A stretch of 64,000 bases of DNA from Acorus gramineus (taxonomy: Eukaryota; Streptophyta; Magnoliopsida; Acorales; Acoraceae): assembly GCA_030737835.1 (NCBI GenBank), contig CM060856.1:19899941-19963940 (forward strand), read 5' to 3'. The notes under the pieces are model-generated. The model saw only the letters and a program-made list of their open reading frames with translations. It was not told where the DNA came from and ran no database searches. Every line of letters begins with the position of its first letter. Position 1 is the stretch's first letter. Positions 1-12,505 of this stretch are shown here, one piece after another. Made by a program: the position numbers and the translations under genes.

Positions 1-229
1 TATATTGGATTTAAGGAAAGCTTTTTCAAGGCATCACATGTAACCCCAGCATGGGGAGATATCTATAAAAAATTCAATGTTTTGAACATTAAACTGTTTA
101 GTGGATGATGTTATAGATAACCGTTTTGTGTATCTATATACACATTTTAACCAGTAAATCTGTTCCATTTCAGTTTTGGCCGCTCATAGCTTGTCTTTCT
201 TACGATTTTGGATCTTGGATGCAATCAAT

Positions 230-480
230 AAAAAAACATAAATAAACAAATCAAAACAAAGGCACAAAAAATTTACGTGGTTCGATAAATCTTGCCTATG
301 TCCACGGAACACACCAGAGATCAATCCACTATCAAATAAAAAGTTTTTACAATGGTCACACCGAAGATAAAAATCCTAGAACCTAATGAAAAATATGAGA
401 TGCCTTTTTATACTGGCATCTCATTAAGGACAAAAAAAAATCAATACACGAAAGACACTAAAAAAAAAATTTCCTCAGGG
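230..480. mobile_element. LTR-like fragment, possible Copia-type
   Basis: The stretch near 271-310 reads tttacgtggttcg and continues into a 'cctatgtccacgg' block. From memory this pairing is common in the LTRs of plant Copia-type elements. No LTR ends or target duplication were found, so this is a fragment at most. The flanking bases 1-229 show no gene. Confidence 0.35.
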
Positions 481-1159
481 TGCCAACAATCATCTGCGCA
501 CATCATCGGACTCCACAATATATAACACTTTCAACTTCCCTCTACCTCACAAGTCACAAGAATTCATTTCTCTCATAATAACCATGTAAATGGTTGTCTC
601 TTACAAAAGATATCTCTCTTAACCCTAATAATGAAAAGGCTATATAAATAAAAATAAAATAAAATAAACAACACGTCCTTAAAATAATTCGGATTAGGAA
701 CACTGCCCATAGACCCCTGTGGGGGATTTTATCAAAAGAGTGCTGATACTCTGTCGGTTTTATAGCCTGTTTTGTAACCTCATATATTATGTTAGTGTAA
801 TATATATTGTGCTATCATAATATATATAGTGTTCTATTATAATATATGGAGTAAAAAAATTATGTTTTTTTTTAAAATATGCTATTGTATTTTAATATAT
901 ATATATACTTCATTTCATATAACAATGTATGCCTGAATGAGAGAGTGTATAATTAAAAAGAAAATATAGATTATAAATAATACTACAATAGGAGCTAGAC
1001 ATATTATTTTCTTTGAGCCTGTTCACGAAGGTCCAAAGTACGGCCTAATTCAAGACATCTAACGGCACAACGCCCATCAATATGATACATGTTGGTACGC
1101 CATTAATCATGTGTAACGTTTAAGAAATTCACTGGGGACATTAATTAATGGAAACATCT
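481..1159. other. AT-rich intergenic DNA
   Basis: No open frame, splice-bounded exon or repeat with clear ends was seen. The part at 780-910 is mostly short TATAT-type runs. Confidence 0.6.
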
Positions 1160-2450
1160 AGAATCTCAGATAAGTTTGGGCTAAGGGTTAAAATTTTGAG
1201 GATAAATTGTCCTAATTTTAGATGATAAAAAGTTCATCAATTTTATTCATATTTATATTTGTTAAAATTAGGATAAAAAGTGGGGATAATGTGTTATCCT
1301 AGTCTTTAGGTGGAATAAAATATTCACATTTTCATTTCAAAACTGGGACAACTGTCCGTAGTTTATCACGATTATTTTTTATACCAAATGGGAATAAACT
1401 ATCTTCCTACTCACTTATCCCCATAATTACCCTTTATCCCACTACTTATCATCCTGTCAAACCACTAGTTTAGCAAGGGGTTAAAGTTTTGAGGATAAAT
1501 TGTTGTAATTTTAGAAGATAGAAAATCCATTAATTTTGTTCATATTTACATTTGTCAAAATTGAGATAAAAAATAGGGATAAATGCTATTCTAGCCTTTA
1601 GGTGAAACAAAATATCTTCATTTTTATTTTAAAGGGTTTTTAGTTTTCACCCCCTGTAAAGCTAGTGAATTATTGAAAACCCGCCATAAAAAATGAATTT
1701 ATTATTAAACTATTACAAAATTATTGCATCTCATTAAATAAACCCGAAATTTAGTTTCTACCCCTTCAAAATATATAAATTATGTAAAAATATTTTCAAA
1801 TACACATTATTATTTTAGGACTCTTCAAATGCAGATTGTCTTCATAACAATCACACATGTTTAATCTATTATAGATATTGTTCATATTAATTTCGTATCA
1901 ATCGTACCATATCATATTTATATTCAACAAAATACCTGTATGAGCTACAACCATGGTATTTAGTAGATGGATTATTTGGGTTGATGAGCTATAGTGGAAT
2001 AGGACTCCCATATTTCATGAGACAGTTTTGTCTATGCATCATTTTTTAATGGTTTCTATAATAGGAGATATTTCTAAACTTTTTGTAAAGGCAGCTGCAG
2101 TTTGAAGAAGTCTTAAAATAATAATATTTTTTAGACGGTTTTTTTTTAATAATTTACCTGTTTAGGAGGGGCAAAAAATAAATAACCTTAAATAGTTAGG
2201 TGTTTTAATAAGACGTAATAACTTTACAAGGGGTTAATAATCAACTCAATTTTTGGAGAGATTTTTTTATAATATGTTTGTTTTTCATGGCGTGGAAAGT
2301 AAATAACCCTATTTTAAATTGAAAAAATTGTTTGCAGTTTATTCCGATTACTTTTTATATCAAACATGAATAAACTGTCCTCTTATACATTTATCTTTAT
2401 AATTACCAATTATTCCACTACTTATCATTTTGCTAAGAAATTGGAATCCC
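1160..2450. repeat. Two tandem copies of a 'ggataa' MITE-like repeat
   Basis: The block gaggataaattg...ttttag at about 1198-1220 recurs at about 1491-1515. The right-hand half of the first copy (1350-1465: tttatcacgatta, ttaccctttatccc, cactacttatc) recurs at 2335-2435. The second copy is therefore split into 1479-1633 and 2319-2450 by the inserted element at 1634-2309. No coding potential was seen. Confidence 0.6.
1634..2309. mobile_element. Mutator-type MITE, 676 bp, nested
   Basis: The element is flanked by a perfect 9-bp direct repeat, tattttaaa (1625-1633 and 2310-2318). The termini are inverted and similar: gggtttttagttttcaccc on the left, and gggttatttactttccacg read from the right end. 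Length of the target duplication and structure fit a non-autonomous Mutator-like element. It has no transposase frame. It interrupts an older repeat copy. Confidence 0.75.
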
Positions 2451-3650
2451 AAAAATGGAGGGAGTGAGAATGGAATTGAAAATGGGTATACATGATAACA
2501 CTGTTTGAAATATTTTCAGATTGGAAAATGATTGACAGGCCCCAATTCGTATGCCCCTCATAAGTCCCATGGCATGGCACGGTTTGGAATACCATAAACA
2601 CCCCTAGAGTGTTTTGTTAGTGTTAAATATAATTAATGGGGCGGCTAGAAAAAAAGGAATGGTAATTAATTAAGGGAAATCACGCTGGGGCATTGAATTC
2701 TGTTTTTTTCTTTTTTGAATTTCAACTTTTGAACCCATTCAGGTATGGTGCATTTTTTTTGTTTTTTTTTTCAATTATTTGAATTTTATTAGTTTTATAT
2801 GTTAATTATGGTTTTTTTATGTTAAATGTGTTTTTGAATAGGGTACATCTGTTGTTTAATTTGTTGAATGTCAATTACATATATATCTCTTTTTTTATCT
2901 TTTCTCTTCGGTAATAGGAAATGTTGTATTTGAAACAATATGTCCTCTACACGTATGGAGTTTCACCGACAATATGTCCTCTACAACATAACCAGTGAGA
3001 TTTTGCTGACTCCTTAAGGTGCGATCAAGTGGAATTCTCAAATCGAATCCTTGTATTGTTGATGCCCAGAATAGATGGATAATAGGTGGATATAGATATT
3101 TTTTAAATATAAAAGAATTTTTGATGAAAGAAATTCGCGGAGAAGAACTTGATGAATTTTATGTTAGTCTTTTTCTTATTTCTAATTTTTTCTGTGTCCC
3201 TTAACACTATTTTTGAAAGGTCATAATATAGACCACATTGGAAACAGAATTGTAACTGCTAAAAACGTTAAGTAATTAAAATGAATTAATATTTATATTC
3301 AGATTTGAATTCAAAATTTATCTACCAAAAATGATAAATCATAATTTATAAATATTTAATTTGGATCATATTTATAAATATATCCAACAAGCACCACATA
3401 CATTCATCGAGGTGATCAGATATCTAGGTGTGAACTTGATTAATTAAAATGCTGTCATGCTGATGCTAAGTTTCATCTTTTATGTGCAATATTTAGTTAT
3501 ATTTTGTCTAATAAAACACATGCTTCAATTATTGTGAATCAATTATTTGAAAATAATAAAATGTGGGATTGTATTGCTGCTTCCGGAAGATGAAGCCATT
3601 AGATAATAATAAATAATATTTACAATAGACATATTTTAAATGTTTAGTAT
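2451..3650. other. Intergenic DNA, no gene seen
   Basis: AT-rich sequence with T-rich runs (2740-2850) and a short local repeat, 'caatatgtcctctaca', at 2936-2987. The 61-codon open frame at 3019-3204 has no recognisable content. Confidence 0.5.
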
Positions 3651-4885
3651 TCATAAACCAATAAAAGTTTTTACTAGAAGAAGACATATGTCAAACTCCA
3701 ATTAAACCAAAGCAAAGCCGACCTTGGAATTCAACAGTTCTTTAATTATATCATGTTTTCAATGGATGATGTACTTAATTAAGAAGTTATTATGAAATTC
3801 GTTGAGGTGCATTTAGCACCAATCAATGAAGGAAATATATAATTAATGGAAAGTCCCCTCTTTAGGGAGAGGTTTATGTTTGTCCATTTCTTTGATACAG
3901 GGGCCCTCAATTTTTCGTCTAGAAGAGAAATTGTATATGAATAATAAGATCGTGTGACTACTATGTTTTAAATTGATTATACAATGTAGCTAGATATAGG
4001 TAGATGTGCATTTTCTTTAAGAACGTTGATTTTCTATTAATCACTAATATATGCTCATTTAACTCATAAGCTAGCTTGGTACACCCTTGCAAATACGAAA
4101 TTCAGAAATTAAAGAATTACATGAGAGCACCTCAGCTGGAGTATAACTTTTTTTTTTGACTTACGTTTGCATTTGTATATTAACTTTAATTAACAGCCAT
4201 GTGAAACAGTTCATGCAACCAAAGAACAACTCATTAACTACAAATCTCTCTAGAAAATCACGCGTATGATACATTAGACATTGATGCAAGTCTGAGTAGG
4301 TTTCAAGAAACAAAAAAAATAATAAAGAAATTAAAAACGCGGAAAAAGAAAATCTTGAAGGGAAGAGATTACAACAAAACTGAGATACATTAGTGTAATT
4401 TTATTTTAAAAATAATTTTTTATTTTATTTTAATACATTGTGATAGTAAAGTATACACCGTGATATAACAATATACATTGTAGTAATTCTTACACTACAT
4501 AGACAGTTGGATGACCATTCTTAATTACATATAGGACTGTAAAAACAGACCAAGTATGTCAGCACTCTAATATGAATTAATACGATCTCTTGTTCCATCC
4601 ATATTTATCAACACAAAAGGATAATGATATCGACTAACAAAATCAGCTGGTTTGGTCAACGATTTCCAACCGTAACTTCAAAGAATCTCCTAAAGATAGA
4701 CCTCAATCAATTGATCGGACGGTCTGGATGAAGGTAGCCGCAGTGGAACCAACAAAACCAGCGAAGGTGGTCATGGTCCAAAGTCCTTAAGACATATAAT
4801 GCTTGGAAGGGCTTCAAAGTTCAAATGCGAGAATAATAAAACCAACCCTTCTCACACTCCATACGTATTTGACTCGGCTTCAACA

Positions 4886-4900
4886 CTATATATATATATG
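4886..4900 (+). promoter_or_regulatory. TATA box of the small gene
   Basis: The run ctatatatatatatg lies about 65 bp before the ATG at 4952, a normal distance for a plant TATA box. A W-box-like ggtcaac lies further upstream at about 4655. The duplicate copy keeps a longer TA run at 8191-8212. Confidence 0.55.
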
Positions 4901-4951
4901 TAACTCTAATAACAGACTTTATGCCTTCATTTCTCATCCGCATTTGAGAAG

Positions 4952-5365
4952 ATGTTTATAATAGAGAGCGAGAATATTCCAAGCCCGATCGTCTCAACAA
5001 AGCTTTGGTTTCCAGGAAGGACCGACAAAGGCTTCTCTGTGCAGCCGCTCTCAGAACGGGCTCAAGAGATAGCCAAAAAACAAGAAGAGCTTATCGGGCT
5101 ATTGCGAGACTTGCCCAAATTGGATTATGAGCTCTCTTTAACAGATCTCGTTGAGAATGACTCAGTCGATGTTTCGGTTGATGAAGGCAAGAAGAAAGTA
5201 TCAAAGAAGGCGGTGAAGTCGAAGAAGAAGAAGATTAGTAGAAGTAGCAGTACTGATGGTGTTCTATTGAACATGTTTGTGCCATTGTCGATGACACGGA
5301 GACTTAATGGTTCGAAGCGGAGTCCTATTGATCGGACGAAGAGGTATTGGTTTCTGCTTGATTGA
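4952..5365 (+). CDS. Small single-exon protein of unknown function, 137 aa
   Basis: I do not recognise the family with confidence. The intact frame starts at the first ATG after a good TATA box and ends at TGA 5363-5365. Residues 15-70 contain LWFPGRTDKGF, then LSERAQEIAKKQEEL and LPKLDYELSLTDLVE, a probable helical, protein-interaction-like segment. Residues 80-97 are strongly basic (KKKVSKKAVKSKKKK), a plausible nuclear localisation signal. This is followed by a Ser-rich turn and LLNMFVPLSM, and the protein ends in RTKRYWFLLD. The protein is cytosolic or nuclear by inference, since there is no signal peptide or membrane helix. The neighbouring duplicate at 8264 preserves the same frame up to a stop, which supports this reading as the ancestral coding frame. 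The 93-codon frame on the opposite strand is its shadow. Confidence 0.7.
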   Translation: MFIIESENIPSPIVSTKLWFPGRTDKGFSVQPLSERAQEIAKKQEELIGLLRDLPKLDYELSLTDLVENDSVDVSVDEGKKKVSKKAVKSKKKKISRSSSTDGVLLNMFVPLSMTRRLNGSKRSPIDRTKRYWFLLD

Positions 5366-6903
5366 TATTGGTTATGCTGTGTTTGGTTTTTGTTTATTTG
5401 ATTCATGAATCAATGGTACCTACAATTTAAACAATGGTTAATTAGTGTTATTGGTTATTGTTGCAAGATATTGATCATCTAGTTTACAAAACATGAGTAG
5501 TGTGAATAGCTGTCTTTTGATGATTAAGTTTTGATTTTTTTTTTTTTTGGTGAAGTTGTTGTTAATGATAATTACATATTTTGTGGCTTACCCCATAAAT
5601 ATTTCTGTAGGATCCAAGGACTTGTTCACTCCACCCAAAATATGAGAACTGACTAAACTGTCAAAAGCCTTGAATTGCAGGCCTTGAATTTAGCATAGAA
5701 ACAGAGTTATGACCCACTTTTCATTATTTATAAATCATAGTTTAATATTTGTTTTTCTTAACATATAGTTTAGTTTTTGCTTGCTCTCATTAGATTATAG
5801 AAATTATGTTATTATCAGGTTGGTAGAATTGCTCTCTTCACCTAAGAGTCATTGGATTTGAGTCTCACTGATCTCATTGATAAAGATGATAGAAAAAATA
5901 TATGCACAAATTAATTTCTAAGTATTTATAGGTCATTCAACTTTTTTTTATTATCATATCAATACATCAATTTTGTACATTATTAAACATAATAATGTAA
6001 TGTACATGGAATTAATAATAGTGTATGAGATTTAATAGCGTACATAGATACATAATGATGTACATGTTTGATATAATAGTGTACAAATGATATATTACAG
6101 TGAATGAGTACAAAAGAAAAGAAAAAATACATAACAAAATGAATAAGTAAAGGGGAAGCAACATAAAGAAAACAGAAGCATCTACAAAAGAAATACAATG
6201 ATTAAAACCTGAGGGAATTTTCATATGTTAAAAAAAGTTCAGCGACTTAAAAAATAAGAGACTGATTAATTACCCTATATATATATATATATATAATCTA
6301 AAAAGAAAGTGTGTTGCTTTCTCTGCTTCTGTACTCAGTAACATTGATTGTTTTTTTTATATTTAATTTGTTTTTTCAGGAACAAAAATCCAACTTCGAT
6401 CGGTTGCTTCCCAATATTGTGGGATAGAGGGGGAGGGAAAGCTTTTTGTTGACATTTGTATATCCTTCTGTTAAGCAAGGAGAGGCAGAGTGCAGGATGA
6501 TAAGGCTTTTTGTTGACATTTTGCCCATATAAGGCTCAAACCTCAGTTTTTAAATTAGGCTTGTTGATTTATTTAACTTGTAAAAAGCAAGCCGTCTTGT
6601 TACTGTCATCTTTTTTTCTTTTCTTTTTTTTTTAATATCAATATTACTACTATTGTCTATTGAGGATGTCATTGTGGTCCATGCATTTGTTTGGCTATAC
6701 CTGCCTAATTCAACCTGTTAGGTGTCACAAGAGTTGTTTAATTAACTGCTCTTCATTATAGACAGAAGTTCTTCCTCCATTTTCATATGAGTAATTATCA
6801 GTGTGTATTGTGGAAATGATGTCTCTTAATGTCTAACCGTAGCACATGTAATACAATGATAACAAAATAAATAAAAAAAACCATATTTTCTTAGATTTTA
6901 TTA

Positions 6904-9808
6904 TTCAAAAACCGATAAAATTAAAGCTTTTACTAGTATTAGACATGTCCAAGTCCAATTAAACCAAAGCAAAGCCGACCTTGGGATGACAACAGTTCTT
7001 TAATTATATCATGTTTTCAATGGACGATGTACCTAATTAAAGAATTTATTATGAAATTAGTTAAGGTGTGTTACCGTGTTTAGCAAAAAATCATTGAAAG
7101 GAAATATTAATTATTGGAGAGTCCCCTTTCCAGAGAGAAGTTTATATTTGTCTATATGAATAATATGATCGTGTGAGATTGTCTCCGGCCGCTTCTATGT
7201 TTTAAATTCGTCACACTATGTAGGTAGAAAGTATTTTAGTACTTTGTTTTAAATTTACTATACGAATGTGTATTTTATTATGAACGTTGATTTGATATTA
7301 ATCACTAATATATGCTCATTTAACTCATAAGCTAGCTTGCTACACCCCCCCTACAAATATGAAAAATCAGAAATTAAAGAATTACATGAGAGCAGCTCAA
7401 CTCGAGTATAATTTTTTTTTATTATTTTGTCTGAGATTTGCTTGATTATATCAATTTTAGCAGCCATGTGAAACGGTTCATGCCACTAGAACTTTCACTT
7501 TTAAACAAAAGCCAAATGATGAATAAAATCCTAAAATGAATTAATCTAATATTTTAATCTGCATGGAGATCATTAATTTGCTAGCTGGCTTTTCTTTGAT
7601 TTTTAGATTCTCAATGTAGGATGCCAATCTCTTATAAAATATATTGGGCAATATAATGGGCGCCCTTCAACTCCTGTATTTTTTATTTTTCACAATCAAT
7701 AAAATAAAACTGAATTTTTTTTTGAGGTAATCGGTAGATATATTTATTCTATTAAAAAATACAATAGATGATTTATGAGTTGGTGGTGAGAGAATATAAA
7801 AAAAAAGTAAAAAAAAACAAACCAACAAGAACAGTCTGAGACACGGTAGAAAAGAATTCTAATAAGTTTTGACCCAAAATAATCAAATGCTAACAAAAAA
7901 TTTTTTTAATTTAAATGCATCAAATATGTACCAACATCTACAAGGACTACATGTTCTCCACCAACAAAATCAACTAGTTTGGTCAACCGTAAGTTCAAAG
8001 AATGTCCTAAAGACCTCAATCGGACGGTCTGGATGAGTGCATCCGCAGTGGAACAAAAAAACCCAGCGAAGGTGGTCTTGGTCCAAAGTCCTTAAACATA
8101 TACTACTTGGAAGGGCTTCAAAGTTCAAATGCAAGAATAATAAAACCAACCCTTCTCACACTCCATACGTATTTGACTCGGCTTCAACACTATATATATA
8201 TATATATATATGTAACTCTCATAACAGACTTTATGCCTTCATTTCTAATGCACATTTGAGAAGATGTTTATAATAGAGAGCGAGATTAATATTCTGAGCC
8301 CGATCACCCCAACAAAGCTTTGGTTTCCAGGAAGGACCGACACAGGCTTCTCTGTGCAGCCGCTCTCAGAACAGGCTCAAGAGATAGCCAAAAAACAAGA
8401 AGAGCTTATTGGGCTATAGCGAGACTTGCCCGAATCGGATTATGAGCTCTCTTTAACAGACCTCGATGGAATGAGTCGGTCGATGAAGGGAAGAAGAAAG
8501 TATCAAAGAAAGCGGCGAAGTCGAAGAAAAAGAAGATTAGTAGAAGTAGCAGTACTGATGGTGTTTTATTGAACATGTTTGTGCCATTGTCGATGACACG
8601 GAGACTTGATGGTTCGAGGAGGAGTCCTATTGATCGGACAAAGAGGTATTAGTTTCTGCTTGATTGATATTGGTTATGGTGTGTTTGGTTTTTATTTATT
8701 TGATTCATGAATCAATGATGCCTACAATTTAAACAATGTTAATTAGTGTTATTGGTTATGGTTGCAAAGTCTTGATCATCTAGTTTACATAACATGATTA
8801 GTGTGACATTATGTGGAAATTCTATATATAACTAGTTGTCTTTTGATGATTAAGTCTAGCTTCTTTTTTTTCTTTTTTTTTTTTGAATTTGTTGTTTATG
8901 ATAATCACATATTTTTTTGCTTACCCCATAAATATTTCTGTAGGATCCAAGGACTTGTTCACCTCCACCCAAAATATGAAAACTGACTAAACTGTCAAAA
9001 GCCTTGAATTGCAGTGCAGGCCTTGGATTTAGAATAGAAACAGAGTTATGACCCCACTCTTCATTAATTATAAATCATAGTTTAATATTTGTTTTTCATA
9101 ACATAGTTTAACTTTTTGTTGCTCTCATTAGATTATAGAAATTATGTTATGGTAGAATTACTCCCTCTCCACCGAAGACTTAATAATAGTGTACAAAATT
9201 TAATAGCGTACATAGATACATAACAATATACATGTTTGATATAATAGTATACAAAGGATAAATAACCGTGAACAAGTATAAAAAAATACATAACAATACA
9301 AAATGAATAAATAACGGGGAAACAACATAAAGAAGACAGAAAGATTTAGAAAAAAATATAACGATTAAAACTTGAAGACAATTTTGTATGTTAAAAAAAC
9401 TCTCTCTGCTTCTGTACCCAGTAACATTGATTTTTTTTGTTTATTTAATTTGTTTTTTCAGGGACAAAAAATCGAGCTTCGATTTATTTTTAACTTGTAA
9501 AGGGCAAGCCGTCTAGTAACTGTCATCTTTTTTTTCTTTAATATCAATATTACTACTATTGTCTATTGAGGATGTCATTGTGGTCCAGGCATTTGTTTGG
9601 CTATATCTGCCTAATAGATTCAACTTGTTAGGTGTCACAAGAGTTGTTTAATTAACTGCTCTTCATTATAGACAAAAGTGTCATGTTTTCTTTGAAGAAA
9701 AGTGTACATTTTTCTTCCTCCATTTTCATATGTATCAGTGGATGTCTCTTAATGTCTAACCTTAATTAGCACCTGTAGAACAATGATAAAAAAAAAATGA
9801 CAAACCAT
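6904..9808. repeat. Direct tandem duplication, right copy (about 2.9 kb)
   Basis: This is the second copy of 3651-6882 in the same orientation. It is shortened mainly in the 3' flank: several hundred bases present at 5880-6500 are partly missing here. It contains the broken copy of the small gene. The TA dinucleotide run before the gene has expanded (8191-8212). Confidence 0.85.
8264..8670 (+). pseudogene. Broken tandem copy of the 137-aa small gene
   Basis: It aligns codon by codon with the gene at 4952 for the first 50 or so residues, including LWFPGRTD, GFSVQPLSE and AQEIAKKQEEL. A TTG leucine codon has become TAG at 8417-8419. Downstream, bases are missing in the segment after the LTDL motif (about 8462-8490), which shifts the frame. 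Near the end the Trp codon of the RYWF motif reads TAG (about 8648). The TATA run and ATG are preserved, so it may still be transcribed, but only a protein of about 51 residues could be made. What is seen is the stop and frame change; loss of function is inferred. Confidence 0.85.
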
Positions 9809-10429
9809 AATGGAACTGATGCAGAATAGGTGACCGACACGTTTTTGGAGTGATGAACTAAAAAAGGTACACTTTTGAGATTTTCAAATAATTATAGAAA
9901 AATCGGCTAGTAGAAATCAAGTGTCATGAACTCGGAATCGCCTGAAATTTTTATTGGAGTTAAATATCGAGAAGATCTTCAAAAGTTATCGCTATGCCAC
10001 AACGTGCGCTTATTTTTTCATTTTTCCTATTTTTTGGCTCTCAAAATGTGGTTTTTGGTATTTTTGTTAACTTTTTAAATTTCGAATATCTTTATCATGA
10101 CAACTCAGATTTGATCTCTATCAAATCTGATGATTTCCTAGGATCTTGTAGAATTAGTTACAATAAACTTACGTTTTTACTATTTTTAATAATTTTTAAT
10201 TAGTATAAAAGGGAGGCTTGTAATTTAAGGTTTTTAGCTTTTGATTAATATATTTTTTTGTTTTATTTCTCTTTTTAGAATTGTGGGTTTGTTGAAGGAT
10301 CTTAACACTTGTTAGATCTTTGTTTGGTTTTTCGTTGCATTAGGAACTATGGTTCAATGATTTGTAAAACTTTATTATTATACGAAATTTTTAAGAATAC
10401 AATTTTGATGTATAAAAAAACATAGTGAA
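9809..10429. other. Intergenic DNA, no gene seen
   Basis: AT-rich. An open frame of 69 codons at 9994-10203 is hydrophobic and Phe-rich, without a recognisable motif or splice context, and is probably chance. Confidence 0.5.
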
Positions 10430-11050
10430 CTTTCTCATAATATAATTACACAATATATTACTTACCTTATTCCATGATTCAAGGTAAGTGGTGTACCTAA
10501 AGAACTCAAAACTTGATCTTCTTTGGTTGAGATCTTCAACTCATTACTCTCACCTAGCTTAATGGGTAGCAAGTATGGTGTAGGAATTTCTCACACAAGT
10601 TGTGAACGTATAAGGATGAGAGTATGACTTGGGACCTCACCTTTATATAGACATTTTCATCACCCTTTGGTCTTCCCCATCATAGACCATTAATGTTTCC
10701 ATAACTTATTACATTAATCCCTAGGTTACATGAGTTTTCAATTACCTTTTTAGCGTTTTCATACCCTATTCTCCATTATTCCATGAGTTATGTATGGAGA
10801 CATGAATTTTCAATAACCTTTGGCAATTTCCGTAACTCATTTAAATGGCTTTTGGTGTTTCCATAACTCATAACCACCAAAGTATTTTGTTTTCTCAATA
10901 TTCCATTGAACAATATAAGAAAGTTTAATTTTGTACATGAATGAATGTTGAATACATCTAAAAAATACAACAGATATTTTACTTTGTCTATAACACTTTT
11001 TGGTTGCCATAAATTAATTGGTTCACCTTTCAATTATTCATAAATATTTT
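10430..11050 (-). mobile_element. Possible LTR fragment with promoter-like TATA (minus)
   Basis: Read on the minus strand, ctatataaag (10641-10650) is followed by gtgaggtcccaagtc, which resembles an LTR promoter. Several short motifs recur within the block (variants of 'tttccataact' at 10695, 10829 and 10859). No ends or target duplication were found, so an LTR relic is only one possibility. Confidence 0.3.
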
Positions 11051-12100
11051 TCATATGAAGTAACATTTAGTAGATAATTAAATATAAACGTGTAAATGCC
11101 ACATAACATACAAAATCTTAACATGATTTACCTATGTCCATCGAGGAAATGAGGAGTCAAGTCATTGTTAACAAGTAATCAAAATATAATTTTTTTTTTT
11201 TTTTTGAAGATAGGTACCCCCAGGATCATTCTTTACAGAGAGGGGTGCTAGCTGACTTTTTCAAAGCTCGGTTCACACGATGTCATGTTATTAGCAAACA
11301 CATACATACATCATGCCAAATCTAATGTTTAATTATATTTTATTCGAAAGAAACATTGAGTCATTAAACACATAAAGATGAATGTTGTACCAAAATAATA
11401 AATGAGTGATCTAACTTAAGAGATGACTTAAATAATCTCTCTTTGAGCATAAAAATATGGTGTAATAAGTCTTTTAAATCCTCATCAGTAATTCAATCTT
11501 TTGACAACCTAAACAATCTTTGTATATGTCACGGGAAATCCAAGTAACAATGTTTGTGCCAGTGCTCCATTTGGCTTATCTTTGATTTCTTAATTTGATT
11601 ATGGAAGGTTTAATAGCATACTCATTCCAACTAAGTGAGCCGTAATTGGTGTTTTCAAACTTTAATGTTGTTTTTTAATACTAAAGATTAAAAGCATATT
11701 GATTCACAAACCTCAATTGTTTTTTTTTTTTTTGTACTAAGATTCTGTTTAGAACTCAATTATCAAATTGATTTAATAAAATCATTTTCAAATAATTAAA
11801 TAGTTTTTTAACTTTAACTTTTGGTTTTGGATTTTGAAAATCTAATTGACAACATTTTTATGAAAAACTTTTTTAAAAAAGAATAAAGTTATATACAATC
11901 TTTTTTCAATATCAAATCCAATCGTGTCTGTTTTGAATTTTAAAAAATAGTATACCTTATCTAATGAGATATATATTTCTATAAAAGATGAATATATATT
12001 TGAATGAATTGAATGAACTCAATTCACAGAATGTGAGATATATTTTCTTATAGTGAGTGCAAATGATTAATGAGATATATAATATCAGAAACATATCTAA
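11051..12100. other. Intergenic DNA, no gene seen
   Basis: AT-rich. A T-run at 11190-11206 followed by gaagataggtaccccc reads on the minus strand like the poly-A end of a retroposon, but nothing else supports that. Long A/T runs occur at 11720-11735. Confidence 0.4.
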
Positions 12101-12136
12101 CAAAAGAAATGTGTGTGTATTCACACACACACACGA

Positions 12137-12165
12137 GGGGGTGCGGCTGTGTGGCCGTGCACCCC
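12137..12165. other. GC-rich hairpin in AT-rich DNA
   Basis: An inverted repeat of the form ggggtgc...gcacccc, with an inner ggc...gcc pair, follows directly after a (CA)n run at 12121-12134. It is strikingly GC-rich against its surroundings. It could be a transposon terminus or a chance palindrome. Confidence 0.45.
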
Positions 12166-12505
12166 ATCGTGTGGATTCAAATATTAGCCATCCGATCGAT
12201 GATCTTGCGATCGGACGACTGAACATGGTTTAGAAAAAACAAAAAGAAGAAAAGACAAACCAGAACTACCGGTTCCCTCACCCACCCAAGGTCTTCCCCT
12301 CTCTCTTCTCTTTCACTTCCTCTTCAAATTTTTATTTTTTTTTGAGCCCAACATTCACCGGAGACCCTTGTTTCAATTTTTTTTCTTTCACTTCTTCTCC
12401 CTTTGATTCTTCTTTGTTTTACTCCTAAAAATCAACATCTCCTCTCCCTCCCTAAATCAGATCTAGACTACTCCATCAAGATATGTTTTGTATTTTATTT
12501 TATAG

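Larger units (their letters stand above)
3651..6882. repeat. Direct tandem duplication, left copy (about 3.2 kb)
   Basis: This copy runs from tcataaaccaataaaagttt to aatgtctaaccgtagcac and then a poly-A-rich tail. It is collinear with 6904-9808. Matching landmarks include 'ccaattaaaccaaagcaaagc' at about 3698 and 6955 (first 20 bases compared), the small gene, and the 'gtctattgaggatgtcattg' block at about 6654 and 9560. The copies differ by many substitutions and indels, so the event is not recent. Noncoding parts of this copy at 5400-6880 hold no other gene. Confidence 0.85.

Noticed and set aside
5125..5406. 93-codon minus-strand frame
   Set aside because: Shadow of the 137-aa gene; its Phe-rich text is the complement of Lys codons.
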